Shown here piece by piece: positions 6,588 to 14,923 of a stretch of DNA of 16,898 nucleotides; position 1 is the first letter of the stretch, and every line of letters begins with the position of its first letter. The stretch lies in NCBI GenBank assembly GCA_934255105.1, contig CAKQNH010000022.1:1-16898 (forward strand), read 5' to 3'. A program made the translations under genes and the position numbers. Source of the stretch: an uncultured Pirellulaceae bacterium (lineage in GTDB: Bacteria; Planctomycetota; Planctomycetia; Pirellulales; Pirellulaceae). The notes below the pieces were generated by a model. The model worked only from the letters and a program-made list of their open reading frames with translations. It searched no databases and had not been told where the DNA came from.

Positions 6588-9500
6588 AAAAGCACGAGCC
6601 TCGAGAGCTTCCACCAGCGAGCCGAGAGCGAGTTGGCGGCTTGGACGATGGCCTTGACCGTGTTCTCGTAAACGGGGCGATAGACGGGCTGCTCGGTGAA
6701 AAATTTAGCGGTGAGCCCTAGATCGTCGACTTGCTGGCGCACAACCCGGAACGCGGCGGCTTTGTCAGAGGACTGTTGCATGTGCAGAACCGCTTCAATG
6801 CAGTGATGCATCAACCGCTCGTGGCCAACCAAATGCTCCAGCCTGGCAGCGCCCATGAAGTGTCGCAGTGCGAGCTGTGCGTCCCCGTCGACGATCGCGT
6901 CATAGGCTGCCCACAACCTGAACTGGGATTGCATGTGGTCGGGGGGCATGGTCAGAGCCCTCTGCACAGCCCGTCTGCCACCAACATGGTCGCCCACAAT
7001 GCGGCACAGCTCATGAATGTTGGCAAACATCCACGGATCGAAGTCGTCGCGAACCTCCCAGCCTTGAAGCCAGTCGCGGAGTGTGCCGCGGCTATAGAGC
7101 GAGGGATTGTCGGCGTAGGCAAATGTGACCACCGACCAGTTGTTCGGGTCTTCGCAGAGCATCTGTTTGTTGTGGGAAACAAATCGTTGAAGCTGATGTG
7201 ACATATTGCGCGCGTTGAAGACATGTATCAACATCGATATGGCCGCCCGCCCCGCCTCCGGATGCTCGCCTGCTATCCAGCGGTCGATGCGCTCTGTAAC
7301 GTTCTCAATTCGTTCCTTTTCAAGAATCTCCGTTTCATCCATTTTGATGCTCACCCACGTGCGAGCGCTCTCTTTGTTGAATGACTTGTCCATCAGTCGC
7401 TGTTCAATTTGCCCTACCAGCCTGGGGGTCAGCGAGGCCTCTTTCATCAACTCTGCGGCTCGTTCGGCGGCCCAAGGGTTCCATTCAGCATGGCTAAAAA
7501 TGCCGGCCAGATCGGCGTCCGCCTGTTCGAGATCTTTCTGGCGCAACGAAACTTGTAGCCTGCGCGCGATCACGGACGGATGCTGGTCGACCCGCGGTAG
7601 GTTACGAATCACTCGAGAAGCTTCGTCCCACTCCTCTTGCTCCACTAACAAGTCAAACAAATTGCAACGACTTCCTGCGTACGTCGGCGCGATCTCGACC
7701 ACGCGTCGAAAGACTTCGATGGCTTGGGGCTTATTTTCCAGCTCCATATAAGTGTGGCCGGCAGCGTCCAGTACATCGGGATTGTGTGGTTGCAATTTGA
7801 CTTGATGCTCCATCGCGCGAATCGCCGTCGCGCGGTCCTCGCGCGCCTTGGCCCAGTGTTCCAGCAAGTTCCACAGATTCACTGCCTCAGGGTTCTGCTC
7901 GGCGGAAGTTTGAATCAATTCGTAAGCCGCATCCTGCGCTCCAATATCCCACAGCAACTGGGCTCGCGCCAGTTCCAGTGTTGGCGGAATCGTGGGAAAT
8001 ACCGTCGGCTGCAGGGCCGCAATCGCGGCGTCAAAATTGCCGGCGTTGGCCAGCGCTTGGGCTCGCAGACAATGCACGGATTCACGATACGGGTCAAGGG
8101 CCTCGGCGCGATCGATCGCCTGATGCGCTTCGTCGAAACGCTCTCGGGTCACGAATCCACGCGCATGTTGCAGCCACACACCGACCGAGTGTGGTTTTTC
8201 TATTGTCAATCGCTGGGTCAGATCCAATCTCGCATCGGGACGTCCCAGCTCGGCGGCCAAACCGTCGAAGCAACTCCACGCGAAGTCGTACTCGGGCTGC
8301 AGGCTGACCGCAGTTGCGAACTCGCTAAACGCGGCTTCTTTGTCGTCGAGTTCCAGCAACACGTCCGCCAAATAGCCGCGATTGACGGCGTCCAGCGGCT
8401 GAGCTGCAACCAGCGATTGCAGCATTTCGCGCGCGTCGACGTATTTCCCTTGGCTGCACAACAGCTCCGACAGCGCCCGGCTGACGGTAGCGCTATTGGG
8501 GCGCAACGAGCGGCACTGTTCCAGTGCCGTGCGTTGAAGCGTCGCATCGCCCATCGCCGTGGCGACTTGAAAGAGTTCGTACCACGTGTCGGGCTCCAGC
8601 GGAAACAGTCTCACGGCGTTCTCGGCCGCTCGGCGAGCTGCGTCCAATTGCTGCATGTGGGTCAGTTGGCGAATCAACGCCTGGTGCGCCGGCCACAGTT
8701 CGCCACGTTGTTCGACAGCTTGCTGCATCGCTTCCAGAATTTTATCTTCGGGGACCACCGCTTCAGCATAGTCGCGGTAAACCATCAAGACGTCGCCGCT
8801 AACGGGCTGGCGCCGCAACTCCGACAAGACCCAGTCGAGCGTCTCGGCTCGTTGTTCCAGCGTTTCACAGTAGCTCACCAACTGCGACACGGCATATTCG
8901 TCGCTGATGTCGCTAGCCAACATCTCGCGCAGCCTAGCCCTGGCTGAGGCGTTGTCACCGCTGCGCGATTCGAACGAAGCCTGCAGGAATTTAGTGGCCG
9001 AATTTTCAGCGTCCAGCTCAACACAGCGGGCAATCATGTTTTCTGCCTGCGCCAACTTGCCCGCCGACAGCAAGTGCTGCGACAGCTCGCGAATCGCCCA
9101 TGCGTTTTCCGGATTTAGTTCCAGTATGTGGTTGAGCACCGGTTCAATTTCTTCCAGTGGACGCGACCGCAAGGAGATCGCATAGCGTTCGATGAGGGGT
9201 TGATAGTGTGGGAATTCGGCTGCCGCCGATCGCCAGAATTCGAGCGCTGCGTCTTCGCCTTCGACCTCTATCAGCAGCTCGGCGATACGCTCTCGGAGGC
9301 TCATCGACAGTGGGCTGCGTGGCAATAGATCCTGTAAGTGCTCGAGCGCCTTGCCCCAGTCCCCTTGCACTGCGGCCAACTGTGAAGCCGCTTCCTTCCA
9401 ACTGCGCTCCTGAGCCTCCTCCTTGACCGATTGCAACAGCGCTTCGGCCCGTGGCCAATGATTGTTGGACGTCGTCGCCAAACACTTGACCACCGACAAA

Positions 9501-11623
9501 ATCAGTTCGGTGTCGTCGGGACGCAGCTTGATGGCTTGCTCCAGTACGTCGATACCCTCACTGCGACGCCGCAACCGCGCCAGAGCCTGATGTAAAGTCA
9601 CCGCAGGTTGCATCGACTGCTTGCCAAACCGTTCGAAACGATTTGTCAGCCACTCGATGGCTTCCTCCGTTCTGCCAAGGACGGACAAAGCGTCAAAATA
9701 GCGAATCGCCAAGTATTCGTCCTTGTCATCCAGACAAGCCGCAAAGCGATATAGCCGTAACGCACGCTGGCGATCTAGTCGAGCCCAGAGCAGATCCGCC
9801 AGCTCCAGGTAGCACTGCGCGAAGGAACTGCCCGCGCGAATCGCGGCTCGCAATTGATCGTGGGCTTCATCCCGATAGCGTCCATCGAGCACCAGCAGTT
9901 CTGCCAACTGCAGTCGGAAGAGCGGGTGAGGTACAGGTTTATCGACCAGCTCGCGCAGGCGCTTGATCAACGCGTGCGCATGCCCCAGGTTGCGCAGCAG
10001 CGACAACTCCGACATCTGCAGAGGAACGTCGTCGGGATAGAGCTTCAACAATTTTTGCACGGCATCCAGAATGCCTTGCTCGTCGCCGTCATAAATCGAT
10101 AGCTGACGCTCCGCCTGCCAACGCAAGCGATGGTCAGGAGCGCGCTCGATAAGCGTCTCGAGCAGTTTGAGTGCTTGGTCTCGACGATGCTTGATCAGCG
10201 CCCCATCGATGTGATGTATCAAGTCATATAGATCCGAATCCAGCAGCGGCAGGTCTTCGATAAGATGGGCCTTGTCCTGCGGGACCAGCACCATGCCACG
10301 CGGTCCGTGGGCGGCCTGCGACTCGAACAACTCGTCGGCACCCATCGATCCGCGAATGCGATGCGACGGGTCGCGGACCAAAATCGATCCCGTTCGGCCG
10401 TCGTAACCGATGACCGCCTGCAAGTGCGCGAAGCCGGGTCCACGAGTGACCAACGTGAAGGGTACGTCGCGAGCAATAAGCGATTCAGTCGCTGCCTCAT
10501 CGACGGTGAATTCGCGAGTTGCGTAACCGTTCTGGTTAGCCCATTGGCGTTCGGCATGATCGCTGGTGCCGTTGTAGCAGATTTCCTCAGCGACTTCCAA
10601 ATGCTCCGCCGGACGATTCCAATAGCGACTTATAGCGGACAGAGTGGCGGGAGCGCAGGTCATCGTGTGCTGTCGAACAAACTCGACAGGCAACACTTTA
10701 TCGACTCGCGACAGACGGTCTGGATCAGCCAAGCGCTGTGCAATTTTATTGCCGATCGCCGATTTCGCTTGCAGGGCATACTCGATGGCTTGGGCATCGT
10801 TGCCGTTGCGCCGCGCCAGCTCGCAACGGAACAATGTGAATTGCTGGCCGAAGCCACGTTCCATCAGCGGTGAAAGCGTTTCGAAGCGTTCGAGTGTGCG
10901 CGCACAATCGACGTAATCGCGGCGTTCAAAAGCAATCAATGACATCATCCATGACAAAACTGCAATCTGCTTGCGCTGGTCAAAATCTCCCAGCAGGTCA
11001 TAGGCTTGGTCCTCTTTGCCGCAGTTCATCAGCAGGTAAGCCTTGAAGCAAATCGAGCTGCGATTCTCCCGCTCGGCAACGGCGCGATCGATGGCTTCCA
11101 TCGCCTTTTGCGGCTGGTCTTGTCTCTCCCACCACAGTGCGCGGGCGTAGTGGACCAAGTCGGGGCGATGCTCGACCGCTTCCATCGCTGCGATCAATGG
11201 CTCCGCGGCGGAAAAGTCACGCAGAAGTGTGTAGCTTGAAAGCTGCAGCCACAACCACTTCAGCCGCTCTTCTGGATCGTCCGTGCTTTCAGGCTGTGGC
11301 TGCGCTTCGATAAACTCAAGCGTATCCAGTGGGCCTTTCACATCCGCGATGTGCTGCGCGTAAAAGCTGCGCACCACCTGCGACTCGGGCGATTCACGAT
11401 ACGCCTTCAGCACATGCCAGCGGCTCAAACGCGGTGCACCCACTTCACCAACTATCCACGACACTTCGCAGCGCTCGGCACCGGTCCAACTTTTGTCCAG
11501 CGGACCACGGCTCTGCAGCAACTCCAATGCGTCGAGAAACATGCCATCCTTGCCGAGAGCGATGGCTGAAGCGAGTAGCGTTTCCTGTGATTCTTGCAGA
11601 TTTCGCGCAGGCGGTGGAGACAT
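6572..11623 (-). CDS. Giant TPR protein with embedded C39-like cysteine protease domain
   Basis: This 1683-residue protein has no signal peptide or membrane segment and is predicted to be cytoplasmic. Residues 1-305 are helical TPR-like repeats. Residues about 312-448 form a papain-like C39 domain: Q-H-T-M-T-C-A-P-A-T at 318-327 gives Gln318 and Cys323, F-A-H-L-Q-A-V-I-G-Y-D at 398-408 gives His400, and V-R-D-P-S at 416-420 gives Asp418. The Cys/His/Asp triad is therefore complete. Residues 450-1680 are a superhelix of some 30 or more TPR units, for example A-W-A-I-R-E-L-S followed by G-K-L-A-Q-A-E-N. C39 domains normally cut double-glycine leaders and sit on ABC exporters, but no transporter is fused or adjacent here. 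The TPR arms would be expected to bind a client protein. The start is supported by TPR character from the first residues; the ribosome site is weak. The gene is monocistronic between two acetyltransferases on the other strand. Confidence 0.88.
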   Translation of the reverse strand: MSPPPARNLQESQETLLASAIALGKDGMFLDALELLQSRGPLDKSWTGAERCEVSWIVGEVGAPRLSRWHVLKAYRESPESQVVRSFYAQHIADVKGPLDTLEFIEAQPQPESTDDPEERLKWLWLQLSSYTLLRDFSAAEPLIAAMEAVEHRPDLVHYARALWWERQDQPQKAMEAIDRAVAERENRSSICFKAYLLMNCGKEDQAYDLLGDFDQRKQIAVLSWMMSLIAFERRDYVDCARTLERFETLSPLMERGFGQQFTLFRCELARRNGNDAQAIEYALQAKSAIGNKIAQRLADPDRLSRVDKVLPVEFVRQHTMTCAPATLSAISRYWNRPAEHLEVAEEICYNGTSDHAERQWANQNGYATREFTVDEAATESLIARDVPFTLVTRGPGFAHLQAVIGYDGRTGSILVRDPSHRIRGSMGADELFESQAAHGPRGMVLVPQDKAHLIEDLPLLDSDLYDLIHHIDGALIKHRRDQALKLLETLIERAPDHRLRWQAERQLSIYDGDEQGILDAVQKLLKLYPDDVPLQMSELSLLRNLGHAHALIKRLRELVDKPVPHPLFRLQLAELLVLDGRYRDEAHDQLRAAIRAGSSFAQCYLELADLLWARLDRQRALRLYRFAACLDDKDEYLAIRYFDALSVLGRTEEAIEWLTNRFERFGKQSMQPAVTLHQALARLRRRSEGIDVLEQAIKLRPDDTELILSVVKCLATTSNNHWPRAEALLQSVKEEAQERSWKEAASQLAAVQGDWGKALEHLQDLLPRSPLSMSLRERIAELLIEVEGEDAALEFWRSAAAEFPHYQPLIERYAISLRSRPLEEIEPVLNHILELNPENAWAIRELSQHLLSAGKLAQAENMIARCVELDAENSATKFLQASFESRSGDNASARARLREMLASDISDEYAVSQLVSYCETLEQRAETLDWVLSELRRQPVSGDVLMVYRDYAEAVVPEDKILEAMQQAVEQRGELWPAHQALIRQLTHMQQLDAARRAAENAVRLFPLEPDTWYELFQVATAMGDATLQRTALEQCRSLRPNSATVSRALSELLCSQGKYVDAREMLQSLVAAQPLDAVNRGYLADVLLELDDKEAAFSEFATAVSLQPEYDFAWSCFDGLAAELGRPDARLDLTQRLTIEKPHSVGVWLQHARGFVTRERFDEAHQAIDRAEALDPYRESVHCLRAQALANAGNFDAAIAALQPTVFPTIPPTLELARAQLLWDIGAQDAAYELIQTSAEQNPEAVNLWNLLEHWAKAREDRATAIRAMEHQVKLQPHNPDVLDAAGHTYMELENKPQAIEVFRRVVEIAPTYAGSRCNLFDLLVEQEEWDEASRVIRNLPRVDQHPSVIARRLQVSLRQKDLEQADADLAGIFSHAEWNPWAAERAAELMKEASLTPRLVGQIEQRLMDKSFNKESARTWVSIKMDETEILEKERIENVTERIDRWIAGEHPEAGRAAISMLIHVFNARNMSHQLQRFVSHNKQMLCEDPNNWSVVTFAYADNPSLYSRGTLRDWLQGWEVRDDFDPWMFANIHELCRIVGDHVGGRRAVQRALTMPPDHMQSQFRLWAAYDAIVDGDAQLALRHFMGAARLEHLVGHERLMHHCIEAVLHMQQSSDKAAAFRVVRQQVDDLGLTAKFFTEQPVYRPVYENTVKAIVQAANSLSARWWKLSRLVLLKIGF

Positions 11624-11895
11624 CTTTGCACTCGGATCAATGTAATCGTGTTGACGGGTTCCTATTTCTGTACCAGGATACGACAGAATTCCCGCGCCGT
11701 GGGTTCAGCACTTCGAAAATTTACCCCCTGCCAGTCGAGCACAGTAAGCACCATCGCAGAACTGTCCGGTTTTAGCGCATGGTCCGCGGGCGGCGATGTA
11801 CGCACTACCGATTTGCATGCTGATCGACGATGCAATTGGTCGAATAGTTTCGTAGTTGCAGGTGAGATTGATTATTATTCGCAAGGCGTTACAAG

Positions 11896-12615
11896 ATGGA
11901 AAACTCATTGAACGAACTCGGGCAGCCAGTCGGAGACTTGGTCAAGGATTGGGAGGAGCCAGCACACCCTCGTAGAGCGACCATCGCGGGTCGGTATTGC
12001 TCGCTTGAACCACTAAGCAGTGAAGCCCATTCCAAACCGCTGTATGCGGCCTATGGGCAGGACGAAACGGGGGCCAACTGGACGTATTTGCCCTATGGTC
12101 CATTTCGCGATCCCGAGCAGTTCCATGCTTGGGTAGCCGAGCAATCTAAAAAGCTAGACCCGCTGTTTTTCGCAGTTGTCGAGGCAGCGACTGGGGCGAC
12201 TGTCGGAGTGACGAGCTTTCTGCGCATCGCTCCTAGTATGGGCTCCATAGAGATCGGCCACATTCATTTTTCGCCCCAACTACAGGGCACACCTGCTGCC
12301 ACGGAAACTTTGCACCTGATGCTTAAACTCATTTTCAGCCTGGGCTATCGTCGCTGCGAATGGAAGTGCGATGCTTTAAACGAAGCCTCGCGAAACGCAG
12401 CACTCAGGCTTGGATTCACTTTCGAGGGCATTTTCCGTCAAGCTGCGGTCGTAAAAGGGCGGAACCGAGACACCGCCTGGTTTTCAGTTCTGGACCAGGA
12501 ATGGACAGCACTAGATCGAGCATTCCAAACTTGGTTGGCGCCTGAAAATTTTTCGGCCAGTGGTTCTCAGAAACAGCGTTTATCGCAACTCACAGCAAAG
12601 GCCGTATCCCCCTGA
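11896..12615 (+). CDS. GNAT acetyltransferase, RimJ/RimL-like
   Basis: This 239-residue cytoplasmic protein starts L-N-E-L-G-Q-P-V-G, an opening typical of one RimJ/RimL-like acetyltransferase branch (Acetyltransf_3). The core includes S-I-E-I-G-H-I-H-F-S-P at 117-127, then Q-G-T-P-A-A-T-E as the acetyl-CoA loop at 130-137. It continues with C-D-A-L-N-E-A-S-R-N-A-A-L-R-L-G-F at 158-174 and F-E-G-I-F-R at 176-181. The substrate is unknown; homologues are often misnamed as ribosomal-protein acetylases. An AAGG lies about 9 nt before the ATG. The C-terminal tail after S-A-S-G-S-Q-K-Q is a little longer than I expect for the family. Its TGA stop lies inside the first 16-bp unit of the repeat array that follows, so the end of the protein may have been altered by repeat insertion. 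The 272 bp upstream (11624-11895) hold no credible gene and presumably carry divergent promoters. Confidence 0.87.
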   Translation: MENSLNELGQPVGDLVKDWEEPAHPRRATIAGRYCSLEPLSSEAHSKPLYAAYGQDETGANWTYLPYGPFRDPEQFHAWVAEQSKKLDPLFFAVVEAATGATVGVTSFLRIAPSMGSIEIGHIHFSPQLQGTPAATETLHLMLKLIFSLGYRRCEWKCDALNEASRNAALRLGFTFEGIFRQAAVVKGRNRDTAWFSVLDQEWTALDRAFQTWLAPENFSASGSQKQRLSQLTAKAVSP

Positions 12616-12691
12616 GTTCCTCTCCCACTGAGTTCCTCTCCCGCTGAGTTCCTCTCCCGCTGAGTTCCTCTCCCACTGAGTTCCTCTCCCC
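12612..12691. repeat. Five tandem 16-bp repeats
   Basis: Five consecutive copies of ctgagttcctctccc(a/g/c) start at 12612, 12628, 12644, 12660 and 12676, and only the last base varies. The first unit contains the TGA stop of the upstream acetyltransferase, and the fifth unit is the left arm of a hairpin element. Three further, more divergent units occur at 12830, 12846 and 12862. The near-identity implies recent slippage or unequal exchange. Confidence 0.93.
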
Positions 12692-12760
12692 TTGGGAGAG
12701 GTCGAGCCTAAGCGAGGGAGAGGGGACCGCGCAATCCGATTCACCCAACTTCAGACGCTG
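12676..12760. repeat. Palindromic repeat element, copy 1 (85 bp)
   Basis: The element starts with the 16-bp unit and then forms a perfect hairpin: CCTCTCCC at 12683-12690, loop CTT, GGGAGAGG at 12694-12701. A second GGGAGAGG at 12716-12723 could pair with the same left arm, allowing an alternative longer fold. It ends with a unique-looking tail to gacgctg. Its structure resembles REP-type or miniature dispersed elements. It could also act as a transcription terminator for the acetyltransferase, though no T tract follows. Confidence 0.88.
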
Positions 12761-12861
12761 TGATGTCGCACATCTTTCTCCGCCATCACCGTCACTGGAT
12801 TAATCCCACCCATCAATCTACAGTATCCACTGAATTCCTCTCCCACTGCGTCCCTCTCCCA

Positions 12862-12946
12862 CTGAGTTCCTCTCCCCTTGGGAGAGGTCGAGCCTAAGCG
12901 AGGGAGAGGGGACCGCGCAATCCGATTCATCCAACTTCAGACGCTG
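12862..12946. repeat. Palindromic repeat element, copy 2 (85 bp)
   Basis: This is a direct repeat of copy 1 at an offset of 186 bp. I see one difference, c to t at 12930. The hairpin is at 12869-12887. Weaker similarity continues about 20 bp past the element in both copies (12761-12781 against 12947-12967), and in copy 2 that tail contains the ATG of the truncated SGNH gene. The spacer between copies (12782-12829) shows no gene. Together the tandem units and two copies fill the 342-bp gap between acetyltransferase and SGNH remnant. Confidence 0.88.
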
Positions 12947-12957
12947 CGACGTGGCAC

Positions 12958-13179
12958 ATGTTTATCCTGCCGCCACTGCTCTTCATCGTTCCGTTCGCGT
13001 CCGCTGCTGAGCCGGTGCGAGAGCGGATCGAATGGATCGATATCTGGGTAACGGAGGCTGACAAGGCCGACCTTCCACGAGTTCTGTTGGCTGGCCATTC
13101 GTTCACCAGAGGGTACTTCGAAACCCTGGCAAAGCGGGTAGCGGGGAGCATTGCAGCGAGCTTGTCCTCAGTCGAGTAG
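12958..13179 (+). pseudogene. SGNH/GDSL hydrolase, N-terminal remnant with altered GDS motif
   Basis: The 73-residue frame has a signal-peptide-like start (L-P-P-L-L-F-I-V-P-F-A-S-A-A). It then reads R-I-E-W-I-D-I-W-V-T-E-A-D-K and L-P-R-V-L-L-A-G-H-S-F-T-R-G-Y-F. This matches the N-terminal segment of a planctomycete SGNH-hydrolase group of about 230 residues. The conserved G-D-S reads G-H-S because codon GAT has become CAT (13096-13098). The catalytic Ser is still there, but the Asp of the motif is lost. The frame stops soon after A-K-R-V-A-G, and the following 13180-13348 encodes no recognisable block III or block V in any frame I read. The start codon lies in the tail of the second palindromic repeat, so the 5' end may also be rearranged. 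It is a decaying gene, not a functional esterase. It is unrelated in sequence order to the SGNH/BNR fusion. Confidence 0.72.
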
Positions 13180-13348
13180 AATGGATATCAACCTTGTTTG
13201 GGCGCATGTCACAAGGCCAAGCTCAGGAAGGGCACGTCGCCGCTAGATTAGATCGACCAACGAACTACTCCGTCGTCGCCAGTCTCGTCAAATAGGCGTC
13301 AAAAATTATATCAGTCCCACGTATCGCAACGAACGATTGGCCCCCCCT

Positions 13349-14836
13349 ATGAAACGTCATCTTTGTCATATTGTTTTAATCATTGGGATACTCGTTTCGC
13401 GCAGCGTTGCTGCCGAGCAACCGAATGTCGTTTTCATTTTGAGCGATGACCATCGATACGATTTCATGAGTTGTGTCGAAGGTTGCCCCAGTTTTTTGAA
13501 GACGCCCAACATGGACCGGCTTGCCAACGAAGGTGGCTTCTTCAAAAACGCATTTGTTTCGACCTCACTTTGTTCACCCAGCCGAGCATCGATATTGACG
13601 GGCCAATACATGCACCATCATCGCGTAGTGGACAACCAGCGGGATGTGCCCGAAGGGACTCGGTTTTTCCCTTCCGACTTGCAAGCCGGCGGATACAACA
13701 CGGCCTTTATCGGCAAGTGGCACATGGGGCATGACAGCGACGAGCCGCGCGACGGATTTGATTACTGGGCCAGCTTTCAAGGGCAAGGTGTGTACCACGA
13801 CCCAACGCTGAACATCAACGGTCAGCAGGAATCGCTATCGGGCTACACCACGGATGTACTCACCGACTTGGCCATCGACTGGCTACGCGATCGCGATTCT
13901 TCATCCAAACCGTTCTTTCTGTACTTGTCCTACAAGGCGGTTCATTATCCGTTCACTCCCGCCCCTAGAAATCACGGCAAGTACAAAGACGAACCGATTG
14001 ACTATCCCGAGACGATGGCCAATACCGAACAGAATTATCGAACGCAACCGCGCTGGGTACGCGATCGCCGCTACAGTATTCATGGCATCGATCATATGCA
14101 AACGGGTGCATTTGATAACGATCCAGTTCCCGACTTTGACGAACTGTATCATGCCTACGCGGAAACCGTGTTCGGGCTGGACGAGAACATTGGCCGCGTT
14201 TTGGAGTATGTAGACCAAGCAGGCCTGCGCGATAACACGGTTGTAATCTACATGGGCGACAATGGGTTTGAATTGGGCGAGCATGGATTCTATGACAAAC
14301 GAGACGCCTTTGAACACTCCATCCGTGTGCCGCTGATTGCCAGAGCCCCCGGTCGCATCGCTGCGGGAACGGTCGTTGATGAGCTGGTTCAGAATATCGA
14401 CATCGCTGCCACAATCTTAGACGTTTGCGATGTCGAGCCTGCCGCAGGCACTCAATTTGACGGGCGTTCCATGCGCGTGCTCTGGGAGGCAACGCCTGAA
14501 ACGAATCAAGCTCTGCTCACTAAGCCATGGCGGGATCATCTCTTGTACGAATATCACTGGGAATGGAATTTCCCAGCCACGCCAACGACGCTGGCGATTC
14601 GCACTGACCGATTCAAGTACATTTACTACCATGGAATCTGGGACCAAGATGGGTTCTATGATTTGCAAACCGACCCGCATGAACGGCACAATTTGATCGA
14701 CGTGCCCTCTTATCAGCCGCAGATCACCGCCCTCCAAACGCAAATGTTTGAAGAATTGCAGGCCTCCGGTGGATTGACATTGCCGATACGACCGCCCGTC
14801 GGAGAACGGCTGGGACAACGCAAACGCGAATGGTAA
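13349..14836 (+). CDS. Exported type I sulfatase (formylglycine-dependent)
   Basis: This 495-residue protein has a signal peptide (about 1-22, ending S-V-A-A-E). Metal ligands appear in L-S-D-D-H at 31-35 and G-D-N-G at 303-306. The signature C-S-P-S-R-A-S-I-L-T-G at 75-85 has Cys75, which an anaerobic-SME or FGE enzyme would convert to formylglycine. Other active-site elements are G-K-W-H at 122-125, K-A-V-H at 196-199 and Lys317 in Y-D-K-R-D. The enzyme hydrolyses sulfate esters, probably on polysaccharides, in the periplasm or outside the cell. The overall pattern resembles N-acetylglucosamine-6-sulfatase or mucin-sulfatase-like members, but the substrate is uncertain. An in-frame TTG at 13337 would add four residues; the ATG at 13349 is chosen because it leads straight into the signal peptide. 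No Shine-Dalgarno site is present, only a run of C residues. It converges on the AlkD gene. Confidence 0.9.
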   Translation: MKRHLCHIVLIIGILVSRSVAAEQPNVVFILSDDHRYDFMSCVEGCPSFLKTPNMDRLANEGGFFKNAFVSTSLCSPSRASILTGQYMHHHRVVDNQRDVPEGTRFFPSDLQAGGYNTAFIGKWHMGHDSDEPRDGFDYWASFQGQGVYHDPTLNINGQQESLSGYTTDVLTDLAIDWLRDRDSSSKPFFLYLSYKAVHYPFTPAPRNHGKYKDEPIDYPETMANTEQNYRTQPRWVRDRRYSIHGIDHMQTGAFDNDPVPDFDELYHAYAETVFGLDENIGRVLEYVDQAGLRDNTVVIYMGDNGFELGEHGFYDKRDAFEHSIRVPLIARAPGRIAAGTVVDELVQNIDIAATILDVCDVEPAAGTQFDGRSMRVLWEATPETNQALLTKPWRDHLLYEYHWEWNFPATPTTLAIRTDRFKYIYYHGIWDQDGFYDLQTDPHERHNLIDVPSYQPQITALQTQMFEELQASGGLTLPIRPPVGERLGQRKREW

Positions 14837-14923
14837 AGCGGGGAAGCAAGTCGCTGCATGGTTTCTTCCCACGGTCAAAAATCGCTTTAAAGGCAACGGC
14901 GGTGCAGTGCAGAAGACGACCCC

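Noticed and set aside
7724..8947. A 407-codon open frame on the plus strand inside the TPR gene.
   Set aside because: It is antisense to clear TPR coding sequence, has no recognisable domain, and its composition is what GC-biased codons produce on the opposite strand.
11705..11908. A short Cys-rich frame on the minus strand between the TPR gene and the second GNAT.
   Set aside because: It overlaps the GNAT start, has no ribosome site and no family features.
12612..12946. A CRISPR-like array.
   Set aside because: The 16-bp units abut with no spacers, the larger element occurs only twice, and there are no cas genes.
14837..14923. A bidirectional terminator between the sulfatase and AlkD genes (ggggaag and cttccc arms).
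   Set aside because: Only about six base pairs form across a long loop, with no T tract on either side.
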